Shown here: positions 37,465 through 46,470 of the stretch, one piece after another | How positions within the stretch are numbered: the stretch's first letter is position 1 | Layout of the letters: each line of letters starts with the position of its first letter | Assembly: GCA_963575745.1 (NCBI GenBank) | Contig: CAUYUJ010019348.1 | Coordinates: 671,728 to 735,727, forward strand | Reading direction: 5' to 3' | From: Prorocentrum cordatum | Taxonomy: Eukaryota; Sar; Dinophyceae; Prorocentrales; Prorocentraceae | DNA: 64,000 bases | The notes under the pieces: generated by a model | Told to the model about the DNA's origin: nothing | Database searches by the model: none | Seen by the model: only the letters and a program-made list of their open reading frames with translations | Program-made: the position numbers and the translations under genes

Positions 37465-37890
37465 CTGCCTGTAAAGGCCCCCAAGACGGCCTCCGAAGGC
37501 CAAGAGGTTGTCTAAAGATCCCCAGAGGCCCCCAGGAGACCCCCAGGAAGCCCAAGAGGCCCCAAAGAGGCATCAATCAGCTCCTTTAAAAGGCTCCCAC
37601 CAGGAAGCCCCCAGGAGGCCCGAAGTGGGTCTCAAGACACCTTTTCAATTTCCTCCTGCTCCACCTTGTCATCCTTCTTCTTCTCCTCCTCCTCCTCCTC
37701 CTCCTCCTCCTTCCTTTTCCTCTCCCATGTGTTCCCCCGAGGGGGTCCAGACGGCTGGGGGGCACATGGTCCGATAGTTTGGCCAGATTTTGGCCCAACG
37801 CTTGGCCGCGTTAGTGCTTCCAAAATTGGGGGGCGGCGGTGATTCGCCGCAGGCGTCTTCGATGCGCCGCCCCCTGTGGCTTGCCACTGG
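37465..37890. repeat. Satellite unit with family E copy 4
   Basis: CCCCAGGAGGCCC-type units to about 37630, a (CTCCTC)n tract at 37660-37720, then the conserved body with TGGGGGGCACATGGTCCGATAG and the GGCGGTGATTCGCCGC hairpin. Confidence 0.6.
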
Positions 37891-37974
37891 GGTGCATGGC
37901 GTGCTGGACGTGTGGTTGCTTTGGTGCTTTTTGGAAATTTCCAATGGGGTCTCGTCTGCTGACCAAAAGCCCTA

Positions 37975-38400
37975 ACACGGCCTCCGACGGCCAAGGGGCT
38001 CGTTGAAAGGCCCCCGCGGACCCCGGGATCCCCCCAGGAGGCCCCCAAAAAGCCCCAGGAGGCCTCCAAGAAACTCTTCATATGGCCCCAGCAGGCTCCC
38101 AAGAGGCCCCAAGAGGGTTTCAAGAGGCCTCCCATGTGTTCTCCTCCTCCTGTTCCTCTTCCGTTTCCTCTCTCTCCTTTTTTTTTTCCCCTCGCCTCCC
38201 ACGTGTTCCCCCCGAGGGTTCCACAACGGCTGGGGGGAACGCATGGTCCAATAGCTTTGCAGACCGTGGGCCCAACGCGGCCGCACTATCTGGGCGTCTC
38301 CTAATAAGGCAAGGGGCGGCGGTGATTCGCCGCACACATGTTGAATCCGTCGCCCCCCGTGCTTGGCACAGGGGTGACCGCCGCGCCTAACTGTAAATTA
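37975..38400. repeat. Satellite unit with family E copy 5
   Basis: Same three-part order as the preceding copy: CCCAGGAGGCC units, a C/T tract at 38140-38190, and the conserved body ending in a GGCGGTGATTCGCCGC hairpin near 38320. Confidence 0.6.
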
Positions 38401-38559
38401 AGTGTCGGTCCTTTTCGAACATGTCCGACTGGCCTTCGGCCCGCTACGCCGCGTTCCCCCCCGCCACCGCGTGAGGGCCGAAACGTCGGTGAAACTCGTT
38501 TCCAAGACTACCACGATGGCTCGAAATTGTTTCAAGAATGCCCCCCCCCCCCAAAAAAA

Positions 38560-38620
38560 AAAAGAATGTATGTATGTATGTATGTATGTATATATATATA
38601 TATGTATACATATATATATG
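38560..38620. repeat. ATGT/AT microsatellite at the edge of YR-F
   Basis: (TATG)n then (TA)n. A similar (TA)n and (ACAT)n tract lies at 45178-45245 on the other side of YR-F, suggesting that the element sits inside a microsatellite. Confidence 0.7.
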
Positions 38621-39063
38621 AGCTTAGGCTGCTACCCGTGCCAAGATCAATTTTTCTTCGGCATGCTCCGCTGCTTCGAAGCAATTCAAGAGAACGAGCG
38701 GCAGGCGGTGACAGGGCAGCACGAGGGCGCTGACCTGAACAGACTGAGCGAGCGGCACTCAAGACTCTGAGCCCCCTGGGTTGGCGAAGTGACGCCCAGG
38801 AAGGTGGAAGATGGGGACGGCAGGCGGGTCCTGGAAAAACTTGAGCATAAGTTGCGAACTACGGCACTGAACGCAGCAAGAGATCATTAATGTGCAAGCA
38901 CAACGCATGAGCTTAGGCTGCTACCCGTGCCAAGATCAATTTTTCTTCGGCATGCTCCGCTGCTTCGAAGCAATTCAAGAGAACGAGCGGCAGGCGGTGA
39001 CAGGGCAGCACGAGGGCGCTGACCTGAACAGACTGAGCGAGCGGCATTCAAGACTCTGAGCCC
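38621..39063 (-). repeat. YR-F terminal split repeats (a, b, a)
   Basis: 153-155 bp repeat a appears at 38621-38773 and 38909-39063 with almost no differences (the end reads CATTCAAGACTCTGAGCCCC in one copy and CACTCAAG... in the other). Between them lies a linker of about 57 bp and repeat b at 38831-38908. Confidence 0.85.
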
Positions 39064-39830
39064 CTACCCACTGCCATCCAGTGTCTTGGCCTTGGCCACC
39101 ACCAGCGCTGCGAGATCTTTGCAGAGCGCCGCAGGGTAAGGACGCGCTCTCGAGGTCCAGAACACACCGAGCGGGTCTTTACCCTTCAGTGTTATGTGCG
39201 CCTTACCAGTGGCACTACACCTTTTTTGACAGCCTGTACACAGGCGGAGGGGCGGCTGCGCTGGCAGCCAATTGTTTAGCAAAAAGGTTGTCGACTTTTT
39301 CCAGGGGACCTGATACTGGCAGTAATCAACAGAAGCCCACTCGGCGTGAGCTTCGCGGGCCCTGTCCAGAAGTTCCGGGACCAGCCAGAGGCGAGACGAG
39401 CGAGGGTTCTCGAGAGAGAAAGGGACTCCCGCCTCGACGGCAGCAGCCAGCAGGCGCAGAACATTAGCGAGCAGACGATTGGCGATCCTAACCTTCTCAG
39501 CGTCCGCCGCCGCCAGCCGAGGGAGGCCGTGCACATTCGCGTCGTCCCTGAGTGGCGGCGGACCCCGTCCATCATTCTTCCTTGCCCGGCTCCGCGTTTT
39601 GCAGTCCAGGCCAACATGCGCCCCCGCGACCTCCTTCCGTGAGATCCTCAATGCCAGACTGTCGATGAGGGATTCATCAAGAAGGTCGGCTCGCGGGTCA
39701 TCAGCGTAGCCCCAGCCTTCCGAAGCCCAGCCGGCGGCGTGGACGGCCTTGGCAAATGCGGCGGAGCCGCACATGAGCTCGATGAACGGCCTGGCACGGG
39801 CGCGGGCTGCGGCACCTTGGCAGAAGGTGC
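39064..39830 (-). CDS. YR-F methyltransferase-like protein
   Basis: The frame is open further upstream but becomes convincing from about 39830. Blocks: F-I-E-L-M-C-G-S-A-A-F (SAM-binding motif I-like), L-D-C-K-T-R-S-R-A-R (in the place of P-C-x-x-x-S of cytosine methyltransferases), P-F-S-L-E-N-P-R-S-S-R-L-W (E-N-P motif) and V-D-Y-C-Q-Y. These are in the order of C5-cytosine methyltransferases, but the Pro-Cys is D-C here. It overlaps the recombinase frame at a -1 offset. YR-G has a clearer copy. Target unknown. Confidence 0.55.
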
Positions 39831-41999
39831 GGGGCGGCGCATGCTGGGCGCGGGCGCCGCCTGCAGCCGCGCCGACGGCGTGGCCGTCCGCGGCCTCTGG
39901 GGCCGCGCCAGGAGCCTCTCGAGCTCGGCGTGCAGCTTCGCGGGCGCCGCCTCGGCCCTGCGGCGGACGTCGTCCGGGAGCGCCGCAAGCTCCTGCTGCG
40001 CCAGCGCATGGGCCTCGTAGCGCCTCATCGTGTAGTCGCTGGCCCACCGCCCGCGCCTCTTGATCTCGCCCATGGATCGATACCTCTTGAGGCGATCGTG
40101 CGACGGGCCCCCGTGGCGGAGCTGGTAGGGCACGCGCCTGGTGGGCACCTCGGCCCGCTCCAGCGACTGGCGCCACAGGACGCCGAGCTGCGCGGCGGTG
40201 AGACGGAACAGCGGCGCCTGCGGGTCTCCCGACCTCGCGCGCGCCAGCGGCGGGCCCAGCCAGGGCACCTCGACCGAATCGAGGAGCAAGCTCTCGTCCG
40301 ACAGGCTGGTCTTGCTGCACTCGCCCCTCGCGCTGGGGCGCAGGTTGAAGCCGTAGTCCGCGCGCGAGCGGGGGAAGAGGTCCTGCTCGCGCAGGCCGAC
40401 GGCCTCGGAGGGCCTGAGGTACACCCAGAACATCGTCACCACCATGAGCGCCGCGTGCGGGGACCCCAGCTGCGTGGCCATCACCAGTGCGACCAGTGCG
40501 ACCAACTGCCAGGGCATAGGCGGGCGCGTCTGGCCTGGGCCCAGGCGCTTCCAGCCCTGGGGGGCCCGACAGAAACGCGGCAGGCGGAGCGGCCCCTTTC
40601 GGGAAAAATCGGGGTGCGCCGAGATGTACGCGGCATATGTTTTCAGGACGGCGGCTCTCTCGAGCCCGATGCTCCAGGCGTAATCGGCGTAGTTCATCAG
40701 CGCCAGGTCGACCTGAGCAGCGGTGCGCAGCGGCGGCCCGAAGCGGTCCACGAACGTCTGGAAGTCGTCGAGGGCGTCCTTGTAGTATGCCTGGGTCTCG
40801 GGCGCCACCGCGTTCCACTCCAGGAAGCTCCTCTCGTCCCCCCCCCCACCATCGCGAACGGCCCCGAGGCCCGCAGACGGTGAGCGATCCTCTCCTCCTT
40901 CGTCGCCCCAACGAACGGCCTGCCCTTCAGGAAGCTCTTCTGCACAATCTTGGGGCTGGCAGCCGGGCGCTTGACGGACACCGCGCGGGGCAGGCGAGAT
41001 ACCTCCCGACTTGGCATCCCAGCGCCTCGACCCTTCATCGGAAGGGTTGAGCTCCGAAGGTATCCACCGATGCTCGAACCGCGACGCAGTGGCGACGGAG
41101 TAGGCAGCCTCTCTGCGGCAGCACAGCAGAAGGGGGTAGGAGGAGCATCGCCCACGTCCGAGCGCGAGCACGGTGCCGAGGTTGTCCCCGAAACGCAGAT
41201 GACGGAGACCAAAGGAGGCCTGTGCCCTTGTGATATGACGTGATGTCATGTTCGAAGCCCTCCCCTCGATAATCGTGATGGGCTCCTTGACGTGAACCCT
41301 GGCCGAGACCACCTGCTTCCACTGGGGGCCTTGCAGAGCCTGGACGGGCACCTCTGTGAACTGCGGGTTGAGCTCCCAGGGGTCCTTCACAAGGTCCATG
41401 CTGGTACTCCTGGGGGCCTTGACGGTCTCGATGTCGCTGAAGACGTCGAACGGCCCCTCCGAGGCCTCGTCGCATCCAGAACGGGCTCCCAGAGCTGACC
41501 GGCGTGCCGAGATAGCCGAAGGCATGCGATATCTCCATCTCTCACTGACTGACCCGACGCGCTTGACAAGATCCGATGACAGTGTTGTCTGGCACGTCGC
41601 CATACCCGTCAGGCAAGCGTCGTAGGCGAAGACAGTCGGCGACCACTGAAGCCGAAGGTTAGCAGACATCAGCGGCAGCAAGCGACGGCACTGCTCGACT
41701 TCGCGGGCAGCTGAGGGCCAGAGACGGGCTCGCACGTGATAGCAATCTCTGACGAAATCATACAAACTCCTGAGGATCGAGAGCAGCTCCCTCTTCAGCA
41801 TCAAATGATCAATGAGATGACCCACGTACCTCTCCACCTCCCTCCCCGTGACTCTAGGGCGCTGCTCTAGCCACAGTGAGGCCTGGCGGAGGCGCTCGGA
41901 GCGCTCGGGCCGTGAGAAAACTCGCCCAGACGCGCCGTCGATCAGGCGGCCGAGGCTGGTGAAGACGTCGGTGGCCTCAACCACCTCGTGGATCTGCAC
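39648..41999 (-). CDS. YR-F RT thumb, RNase H and tyrosine recombinase
   Basis: Starts with the RT thumb/connection (V-Q-I-H-E-V-V-E-A-T). The RNase H part has F-A-Y-D-A-C-L-T-G, F-G-D-N-L-G-T-V-L-A and W-I-P-S-E-L-N-P-S-D-E-G-S-R. The recombinase core has W-V-Y-L-R-P-S-E-A-V (first Arg, about 40400), Y-Q-L-R-H-G-G (second Arg box, about 40115) and R-G-R-W-A-S-D-Y-T-M-R-R-Y (Trp and Tyr nucleophile, about 40030). The recombinase would integrate circular cDNA. Same frame as the RT upstream, separated by TAG at 42012-42014. Confidence 0.8.
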   Translation of the reverse strand: MQIHEVVEATDVFTSLGRLIDGASGRVFSRPERSERLRQASLWLEQRPRVTGREVERYVGHLIDHLMLKRELLSILRSLYDFVRDCYHVRARLWPSAAREVEQCRRLLPLMSANLRLQWSPTVFAYDACLTGMATCQTTLSSDLVKRVGSVSERWRYRMPSAISARRSALGARSGCDEASEGPFDVFSDIETVKAPRSTSMDLVKDPWELNPQFTEVPVQALQGPQWKQVVSARVHVKEPITIIEGRASNMTSRHITRAQASFGLRHLRFGDNLGTVLALGRGRCSSYPLLLCCRREAAYSVATASRFEHRWIPSELNPSDEGSRRWDAKSGGISPAPRGVRQAPGCQPQDCAEELPEGQAVRWGDEGGEDRSPSAGLGAVRDGGGGDERSFLEWNAVAPETQAYYKDALDDFQTFVDRFGPPLRTAAQVDLALMNYADYAWSIGLERAAVLKTYAAYISAHPDFSRKGPLRLPRFCRAPQGWKRLGPGQTRPPMPWQLVALVALVMATQLGSPHAALMVVTMFWVYLRPSEAVGLREQDLFPRSRADYGFNLRPSARGECSKTSLSDESLLLDSVEVPWLGPPLARARSGDPQAPLFRLTAAQLGVLWRQSLERAEVPTRRVPYQLRHGGPSHDRLKRYRSMGEIKRRGRWASDYTMRRYEAHALAQQELAALPDDVRRRAEAAPAKLHAELERLLARPQRPRTATPSARLQAAPAPSMRRPAPSAKVPQPAPVPGRSSSSCAAPPHLPRPSTPPAGLRKAGATLMTREPTFLMNPSSTVWH

Positions 42000-42011
42000 G
42001 CCATGCTTCCT

Positions 42012-43457
42012 CTAGGCGTCGCAGATCTGGTGCATCAGGACATTGCATTTGTGAGGGTCAGTGCCGATCACGTTGATGTTATCGCAATAGGGTAGGAGGC
42101 AAGGGACCCCCCCGTCGAGCGGGGGCACCGGACCGTGATCGGTCAGCACCCGCGGGAACCCGAGCCCCGAGGCAGAGCAGCAGACGTGCGCATTCGCACG
42201 CTGCCCAAGCCAGAAAGCCCAAGACCAGCCCATCGGCACGACCCGCAGGAACGGCCAGACCCAGCCCCCTGAGGGGCCCTCGGGAGTGTCCACTGCCTCA
42301 ACCCCCCATTGCGACAACGAAGCCTGTGACACCGGCGGCAGCGAGAAGAACAGTCCCAGCTCCTCCCTCAGGCCGAGAGCGTAGAAGTAGTTGCGCACAT
42401 CAGCCTGGGCACAGAAGAACTTGGTGCTGAAGCTGCCGTCCTCCTCACGATCATCAGGTAGCTGAAGGCGACCGCACGCAGCCGATGTCCCCATGGCCAG
42501 CGGCGGCGGGTCGCGAAAACGTCGATTTGGCACCCTAGCATCCCAGACGAGACGCTGTGCTCCACTCTTCTTGGCCACGAAAAAAGGTGTGACCAGGTCC
42601 TTCGGGCGGTACGTGAACCCCAGCATGTTAGCCTTCACCAGGTCGCCGATGAAGGTGTTGTACGCCACAGGGTCACGCTTCAAAACTTCGTCCATGTAGG
42701 GAGTGACGGGCGGCTCGCTATCCAAGACGCGGGACCACTCGTCGGGAGTCTTCATCATCGCTTGCTCGTAGTCCAGCACGTAGTTCCTCCCGATCCCGTC
42801 GAGCACCGACTCGACAGGAGGTATGACCGCACCCACTTCTGGGATGTCGACTCGGGATCTGACGTACCTTACCACGGGACTCGGTGCCTCGTCCGCGGTG
42901 TAGGACAGGCTGGAGGCCAGGAGCTCCTTCGCGGCTCCACGGCGAGAAAAGTGAGTGTCAGACTTCGGGGCCATCCTGACCTCGTTCAAAATGGTGGCGG
43001 TCGCGAGTCGCTGAGCCGCCGTGATGGGCCCACGCTGCTCGCAAGGAGGATGGAGAGCGTTGAGGCCCGCAATGGCATCATTGGCACACTGCTCCGTCTG
43101 CCGCCTGTGAGCCAGCCTTCGCCTCGTCGACGTAGACGCTGGCGCAGAAGTAGGCGGAGTCGGCTGAATGGAGGGCAGCGGGAACAGATCACGCTGGCGA
43201 TCTTCAGCTGCTCTCAGCCCAGGAGGGCGTCCCATGTCACACGATCCTCGGACGGTCGGTACCTCCCGATCCCCGAAGGCTGCCCTGGCTGGAGGATGTG
43301 AGGTGCGTGCCGCTGGGCCCCCACGGCCACAGTCGGTCGGTACCCCACGACCCTCAGCGCCAGGAACAGCGCGAGGACGGAAGGTGCGTGCCGCCGAGGC
43401 GCCACAGGCCTTGTGTCCGTCGCGGGCCGGCCAGCCCCCGCGACTGGGAGCCGTCAT
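42012..43457 (-). CDS. YR-F reverse transcriptase
   Basis: 481 residues. RT blocks: L-V-W-D-A-R-V-P-N-R-R-F, F-C-A-Q-A-D-V-R-N-Y-F-Y-A-L, F-F-S-L-P-P-V, V-P-M-G-W-S-W-A-F-W and the catalytic box L-L-P-Y-C-D-N-I-N-V-I-G, where most RTs have Y-x-D-D; the second Asp is Asn. YR-G has H-V-D-N at the same place. Ends at a TAG just before the thumb that continues in the same frame, so the stop is an internal lesion or a readthrough site. Confidence 0.8.
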   Translation of the reverse strand: MTAPSRGGWPARDGHKACGASAARTFRPRAVPGAEGRGVPTDCGRGGPAARTSHPPARAAFGDREVPTVRGSCDMGRPPGLRAAEDRQRDLFPLPSIQPTPPTSAPASTSTRRRLAHRRQTEQCANDAIAGLNALHPPCEQRGPITAAQRLATATILNEVRMAPKSDTHFSRRGAAKELLASSLSYTADEAPSPVVRYVRSRVDIPEVGAVIPPVESVLDGIGRNYVLDYEQAMMKTPDEWSRVLDSEPPVTPYMDEVLKRDPVAYNTFIGDLVKANMLGFTYRPKDLVTPFFVAKKSGAQRLVWDARVPNRRFRDPPPLAMGTSAACGRLQLPDDREEDGSFSTKFFCAQADVRNYFYALGLREELGLFFSLPPVSQASLSQWGVEAVDTPEGPSGGWVWPFLRVVPMGWSWAFWLGQRANAHVCCSASGLGFPRVLTDHGPVPPLDGGVPCLLPYCDNINVIGTDPHKCNVLMHQICDA

Positions 43458-44677
43458 GCTCCCTGCCCGCCAGTGCCGCTGGCGTCGGTCCTGCCGCCCC
43501 CCTTGCCGCGGCGCAGCTTATGCTCCTCCTTCGCCTTGCGAGCCTCCTTGAGGATCGCGGCCCGGTCGCGCATGCCCGCGGCAACGTGGCGCTGCAAGTC
43601 GGGCGCGACCGCGGCGCCCTGGCGATGAGTGGCCCAGCCCATGAACTCGTCGGCCGCGGAGTAGTCCGGGTTCGAGGGAGAGGCCGAGTGAGCGTCTTCT
43701 ATGACCTGAATCCGGCGCACGACGAGCTCAGCGCTCTGGAGCGCTGGGGCATTGAGCTGATCCACGGTCACCATCGTCTCCAGCACGTGGCACAGAACCT
43801 CGTGTTCGTGAACCGAGCGATCTCCATCAGGGATACGCGCCGACCTCAGCCAGTTCGAATGATGAGTGACTGGCGTGAGCCCGGCATCACGATACGACCG
43901 CAGCACCCAGTCAGTAGTGCGAGGCCCCTGCAGCATGATGCCGCCCTCGGGCTCGTCCACGATCTGCATGTCCACGGCCTCGCTGCATGGGCGGCGGCGC
44001 GCCCCCTGCTGGTTGAAACGCACGGGCAGCACGCGCAGGTCGTCCACGACGAAGGCGTCCACGTCGGCCATGGCCACCTGGCGCGCTCCGACGAAGCCCC
44101 CAGCATGAGGCACCAGCGCCAGGTCTCCGTGAACGACGGCGCCCTGCGGGAGCGGGTCAGGCATCTGCTCGCCGCGCCGCATCCCCTGGTAGTCCTCGAT
44201 AGCCAGCCACACTGTGCCAGCCGCTGCGGGGGCGGCCGCGGCCCCAGCGCGCGGGACTCCTCCCACCACGCCAGCGCCGCGAGGTACGATGGCTCCCTGG
44301 GGCGCGGCCGCCGCGGGAGGACCCGCCGCGGGCGCCGCGGCGGCGGCGGGGGCAGCGGCAGCAGGCGGCGCCACGCCCCCGACGAGGAGCGAGCCCTCGC
44401 GGATCAGCTGCTGGACCTCCGCCGCCGTCGGCACCTGGCGGAAGCGGTAGACGTGGGCCGGGTTGACCCCGGGCGGGGTCGCGCCCTGCGTCCCCGACCA
44501 CCGCTCATCTCTGAGGTCGTCCGACGTCGCATATTCTGCATAATGGTCTCCATCAGGCGAATACGTGCTGACGAGACCTGGATCCCCTATCGAGACCCCC
44601 GTCACGAGCCTTTCATGATACACCGGCGGTCCAGGCAAGTCGTACTGGAAGAGTACATAGTCACCTACTCTCGCCAT
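43454..44677 (-). CDS. YR-F ORF1, Gag-like
   Basis: 407 residues. N-terminal half M-A-R-V-G-D-Y-V-L-F-Q-Y-D-L followed by a (P-A-A-A)n region; C-terminal half conserved with YR-G (V-D-Q-L-N-A-P-A-L-Q-S-A-E-L, then a basic Lys/Arg-rich coiled tail K-E-A-R-K-A-K-E-E-H-K). No zinc knuckle seen. By position it is the structural protein of the element. It starts within the last codons of the upstream small ORF (ATG overlap). Confidence 0.6.
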   Translation of the reverse strand: MARVGDYVLFQYDLPGPPVYHERLVTGVSIGDPGLVSTYSPDGDHYAEYATSDDLRDERWSGTQGATPPGVNPAHVYRFRQVPTAAEVQQLIREGSLLVGGVAPPAAAAPAAAAAPAAGPPAAAAPQGAIVPRGAGVVGGVPRAGAAAAPAAAGTVWLAIEDYQGMRRGEQMPDPLPQGAVVHGDLALVPHAGGFVGARQVAMADVDAFVVDDLRVLPVRFNQQGARRRPCSEAVDMQIVDEPEGGIMLQGPRTTDWVLRSYRDAGLTPVTHHSNWLRSARIPDGDRSVHEHEVLCHVLETMVTVDQLNAPALQSAELVVRRIQVIEDAHSASPSNPDYSAADEFMGWATHRQGAAVAPDLQRHVAAGMRDRAAILKEARKAKEEHKLRRGKGGGRTDASGTGGQGA

Positions 44678-45083
44678 TGCGTCTCCTGATCAGCTGCAGC
44701 TGCTCCCGCGCTCGATCTCCCACTCCCGCCGACTCGGCGTCGGCACGGCCGCCGCGCCGCCAGACTGCACCGCCGAGCCCGAGCCCCGCGGAGACTCCCG
44801 CCAGGTACCCCCAGCAGGCCGAGGGCACGTCAAGCCCGTCAGGCCCGAGCGCCACTCCTGCAGGCGGGCAGGAGAGGTTCACCAGCGGCACGGGGCACGC
44901 TGGCGCGGGGCAGGCCAGCGCTGGGCAGACCTGGACGGGGCACGTGACGTTCGCGGGCGGGCACGCCAGCGAGACAGCGGGGCACTGGGGCACCGCCGAG
45001 AGCAGGGATTGGCGCAGCGCCAGCAGCTCGAGAGCGCGGACCCCTGCGGTCTGGAAAGACTCGATGAGGGCGGACTGAGCCCC
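44661..45083 (-). CDS. YR-F small ORF with Cys-Pro repeats and a membrane segment
   Basis: About 140 residues from M-G-A-Q-S-A-L-I-E-S-F. A C-P-x-x repeat region (C-P-A-V, C-P-P-A, C-P-V-Q, C-P-A-L) precedes a hydrophobic segment W-G-Y-L-A-G-V-S-A-G-L-G-L-G-G and a basic tail. Overlaps the start of ORF1 by 17 nt. Not recognised; a membrane or secreted accessory protein is possible. Confidence 0.45.
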   Translation of the reverse strand, partial: GAQSALIESFQTAGVRALELLALRQSLLSAVPQCPAVSLACPPANVTCPVQVCPALACPAPACPVPLVNLSCPPAGVALGPDGLDVPSACWGYLAGVSAGLGLGGAVWRRGGRADAESAGVGDRAREQLQLIRRRNGESR

Positions 45084-45100
45084 CATCCGGGAAATCCTCT

Positions 45101-45174
45101 CCTGGAAAAACTTGAGCAAAAGTTGCGACATACGGCACTGAACGCAGCAAGAGATCATTAATGTGCAAGCACAA

Positions 45175-45178
<4 letters not shown>
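45101..45178 (-). repeat. YR-F split repeat b, 5' copy
   Basis: Starts CTGGAAAAACTTGAGC and ends CACAACGCAT; matches 38831-38908 with a few differences. The (TA)n microsatellite begins immediately to the right. Confidence 0.85.
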
Positions 45179-45249
<71 letters not shown>

Positions 45250-45677
45250 GTCCGGGCGTTTACTACACTGAACAGGACGATGCATATTTATCGTGGTGAG
45301 AGCGCGAAGGCAACACGACGTGTGCCGCCGCTGAGCGAAAACACAGACTGCAAGAAAGAAGCGAGAATAATATTCGATCGAGCCTCGAGCTCGAGACCGC
45401 ACCACATTCGAAAGTGGGGTCTTGCCTCAAGCAAGGTAGGGTGGGCGGGAGCCTTGAGAATTACGGAACACAGTTCGAGCGCGGCCAAATCTGTCACCAC
45501 TGGGCTTAAAGTTGTGAAAACATTCAGCCCGGGCGTTTACTACGCTGACCAGGACGATGCATATTTATCGTGGTGAGAGCGCGAAAGCAACACGACGCGC
45601 GCCGCCACTGAGCGAAAACACAGACTGCAAGAAAGAAACGAGAATAATATTCGATCGAGCCTCGAGCTCGAGACCGC
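45250..45677 (-). repeat. YR-G terminal direct repeats
   Basis: 151-bp repeat at 45250-45400 and 45527-45677, with a spacer of about 126 bp. The arrangement resembles the a-b-a end of YR-F. A matching b copy at the other end of YR-G (near 51.5 kb) was not found, so the far terminus may be lost. Confidence 0.65.
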
Positions 45678-45861
45678 GCCCGATCCCACATTGGTAATCT
45701 GGCCAGCTAGGGCCGCATCACAGGCCACTATAAAGACTATGCAACCGGTGACTCTTCAAGTTTTCAGCAGTACTGATCATGCAGGCAGCGGCGGTAGAGG
45801 CGAAAGCGGGAGGGTACGGAGTCGCGATGCTCGTCCACTTGCGCCCTCCGGGCGCATTTCA

Positions 45862-46470
45862 TCAGAGCTCGATGTGACGCTCTTTTGTACGGCTACAGAC
45901 TCCCTGCTTCCCACGGCACGCGAGGCAAAGGTCGAGCGGGCTGCCCCCGTGCCAAACGCCAACTCGCGTCGCCTTTTTCCAGGGCGCACCATATCGGCAG
46001 AAGTCTGAGCAGGCGTCAAAGAAAACAGAGCTAAGCATGAGAGCCTTCATTTGCGGCGTCCACACCGCACGATAGAAGTCCTTGGATTCTCGAGGAAGAC
46101 TGGCACGTTGATGGACATACACATCTTGATCAATACAACACTGAACATGAACGAGGCATTGCCAATCCTGATGCGCTCCTGTTCAGCCTCCGAAAGGTCT
46201 GGAACTCCGAAGGGCAAGTCGCTGCTACGAATGGGCCTTCCCAAGGCGCGAGTCCAAGACGTGCAAGGTGTGCCGAGCCAAAGCGCCCCAACACAGCCTG
46301 AGGATAACCAGCCTTTGATGACTTTTTGAAAGGACGGATCCAGGTGGTCTTCTCTCGCATTGTGTGCACTATCGACGGAGAGAGAGGGCGATCTCCCTGA
46401 GCGCGCAGAGCGTCTCCAACTCTTCCAGCACCTGAGAATAACTCCAAGAAGACCAGCCTCTTCATGGAAC
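45862..46470 (-). pseudogene. YR-G methyltransferase-like domain
   Basis: Spread over three frames. V-F-L-E-L-F-S-G-A-G-R-V-G-D-A-L (about 46405-46455, motif I), W-L-G-T-P-C-T-S-W-T-R-A-L (about 46245-46285, with the P-C of cytosine C5 methyltransferases), V-F-L-E-N-P-R-T-S (about 46075-46105, E-N-P motif) and F-C-R-Y-G-A-P-W-K-K-A-T. The motif order fits a C5-cytosine methyltransferase-like fold, and the catalytic Cys is present. Broken by frameshifts. Confidence 0.6.

Larger units (their letters stand above)
38621..45178 (-). mobile_element. YR-F: Ngaro/PAT-like tyrosine-recombinase retrotransposon with split direct repeats
   Basis: About 6.56 kb. Along the + strand: repeat a (38621-38773), a linker, repeat b (38831-38908), repeat a again (38909-39063), the genes, then repeat b again (45101-45178). 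In sense orientation this is A1-genes-B1-A2-B2, the split direct repeat arrangement of Ngaro/PAT-type elements that move with a tyrosine recombinase through circular cDNA. Genes: small membrane protein, Gag-like ORF, RT, RNase H plus recombinase, methyltransferase-like. An in-frame TAG at 42012 and a frame change near 39830 are the visible lesions. Confidence 0.8.

Noticed and set aside
5191-42014. Alternative genetic code (stop codons read as amino acids)
   Set aside because: In-frame stops are mixed (TAG, TGA, TAA) and fall at positions where the relative has Lys, Ala, Trp, Tyr or Cys. No single reassignment explains them; decay is simpler. The shared RT/RNase H stop is kept as a separate observation.
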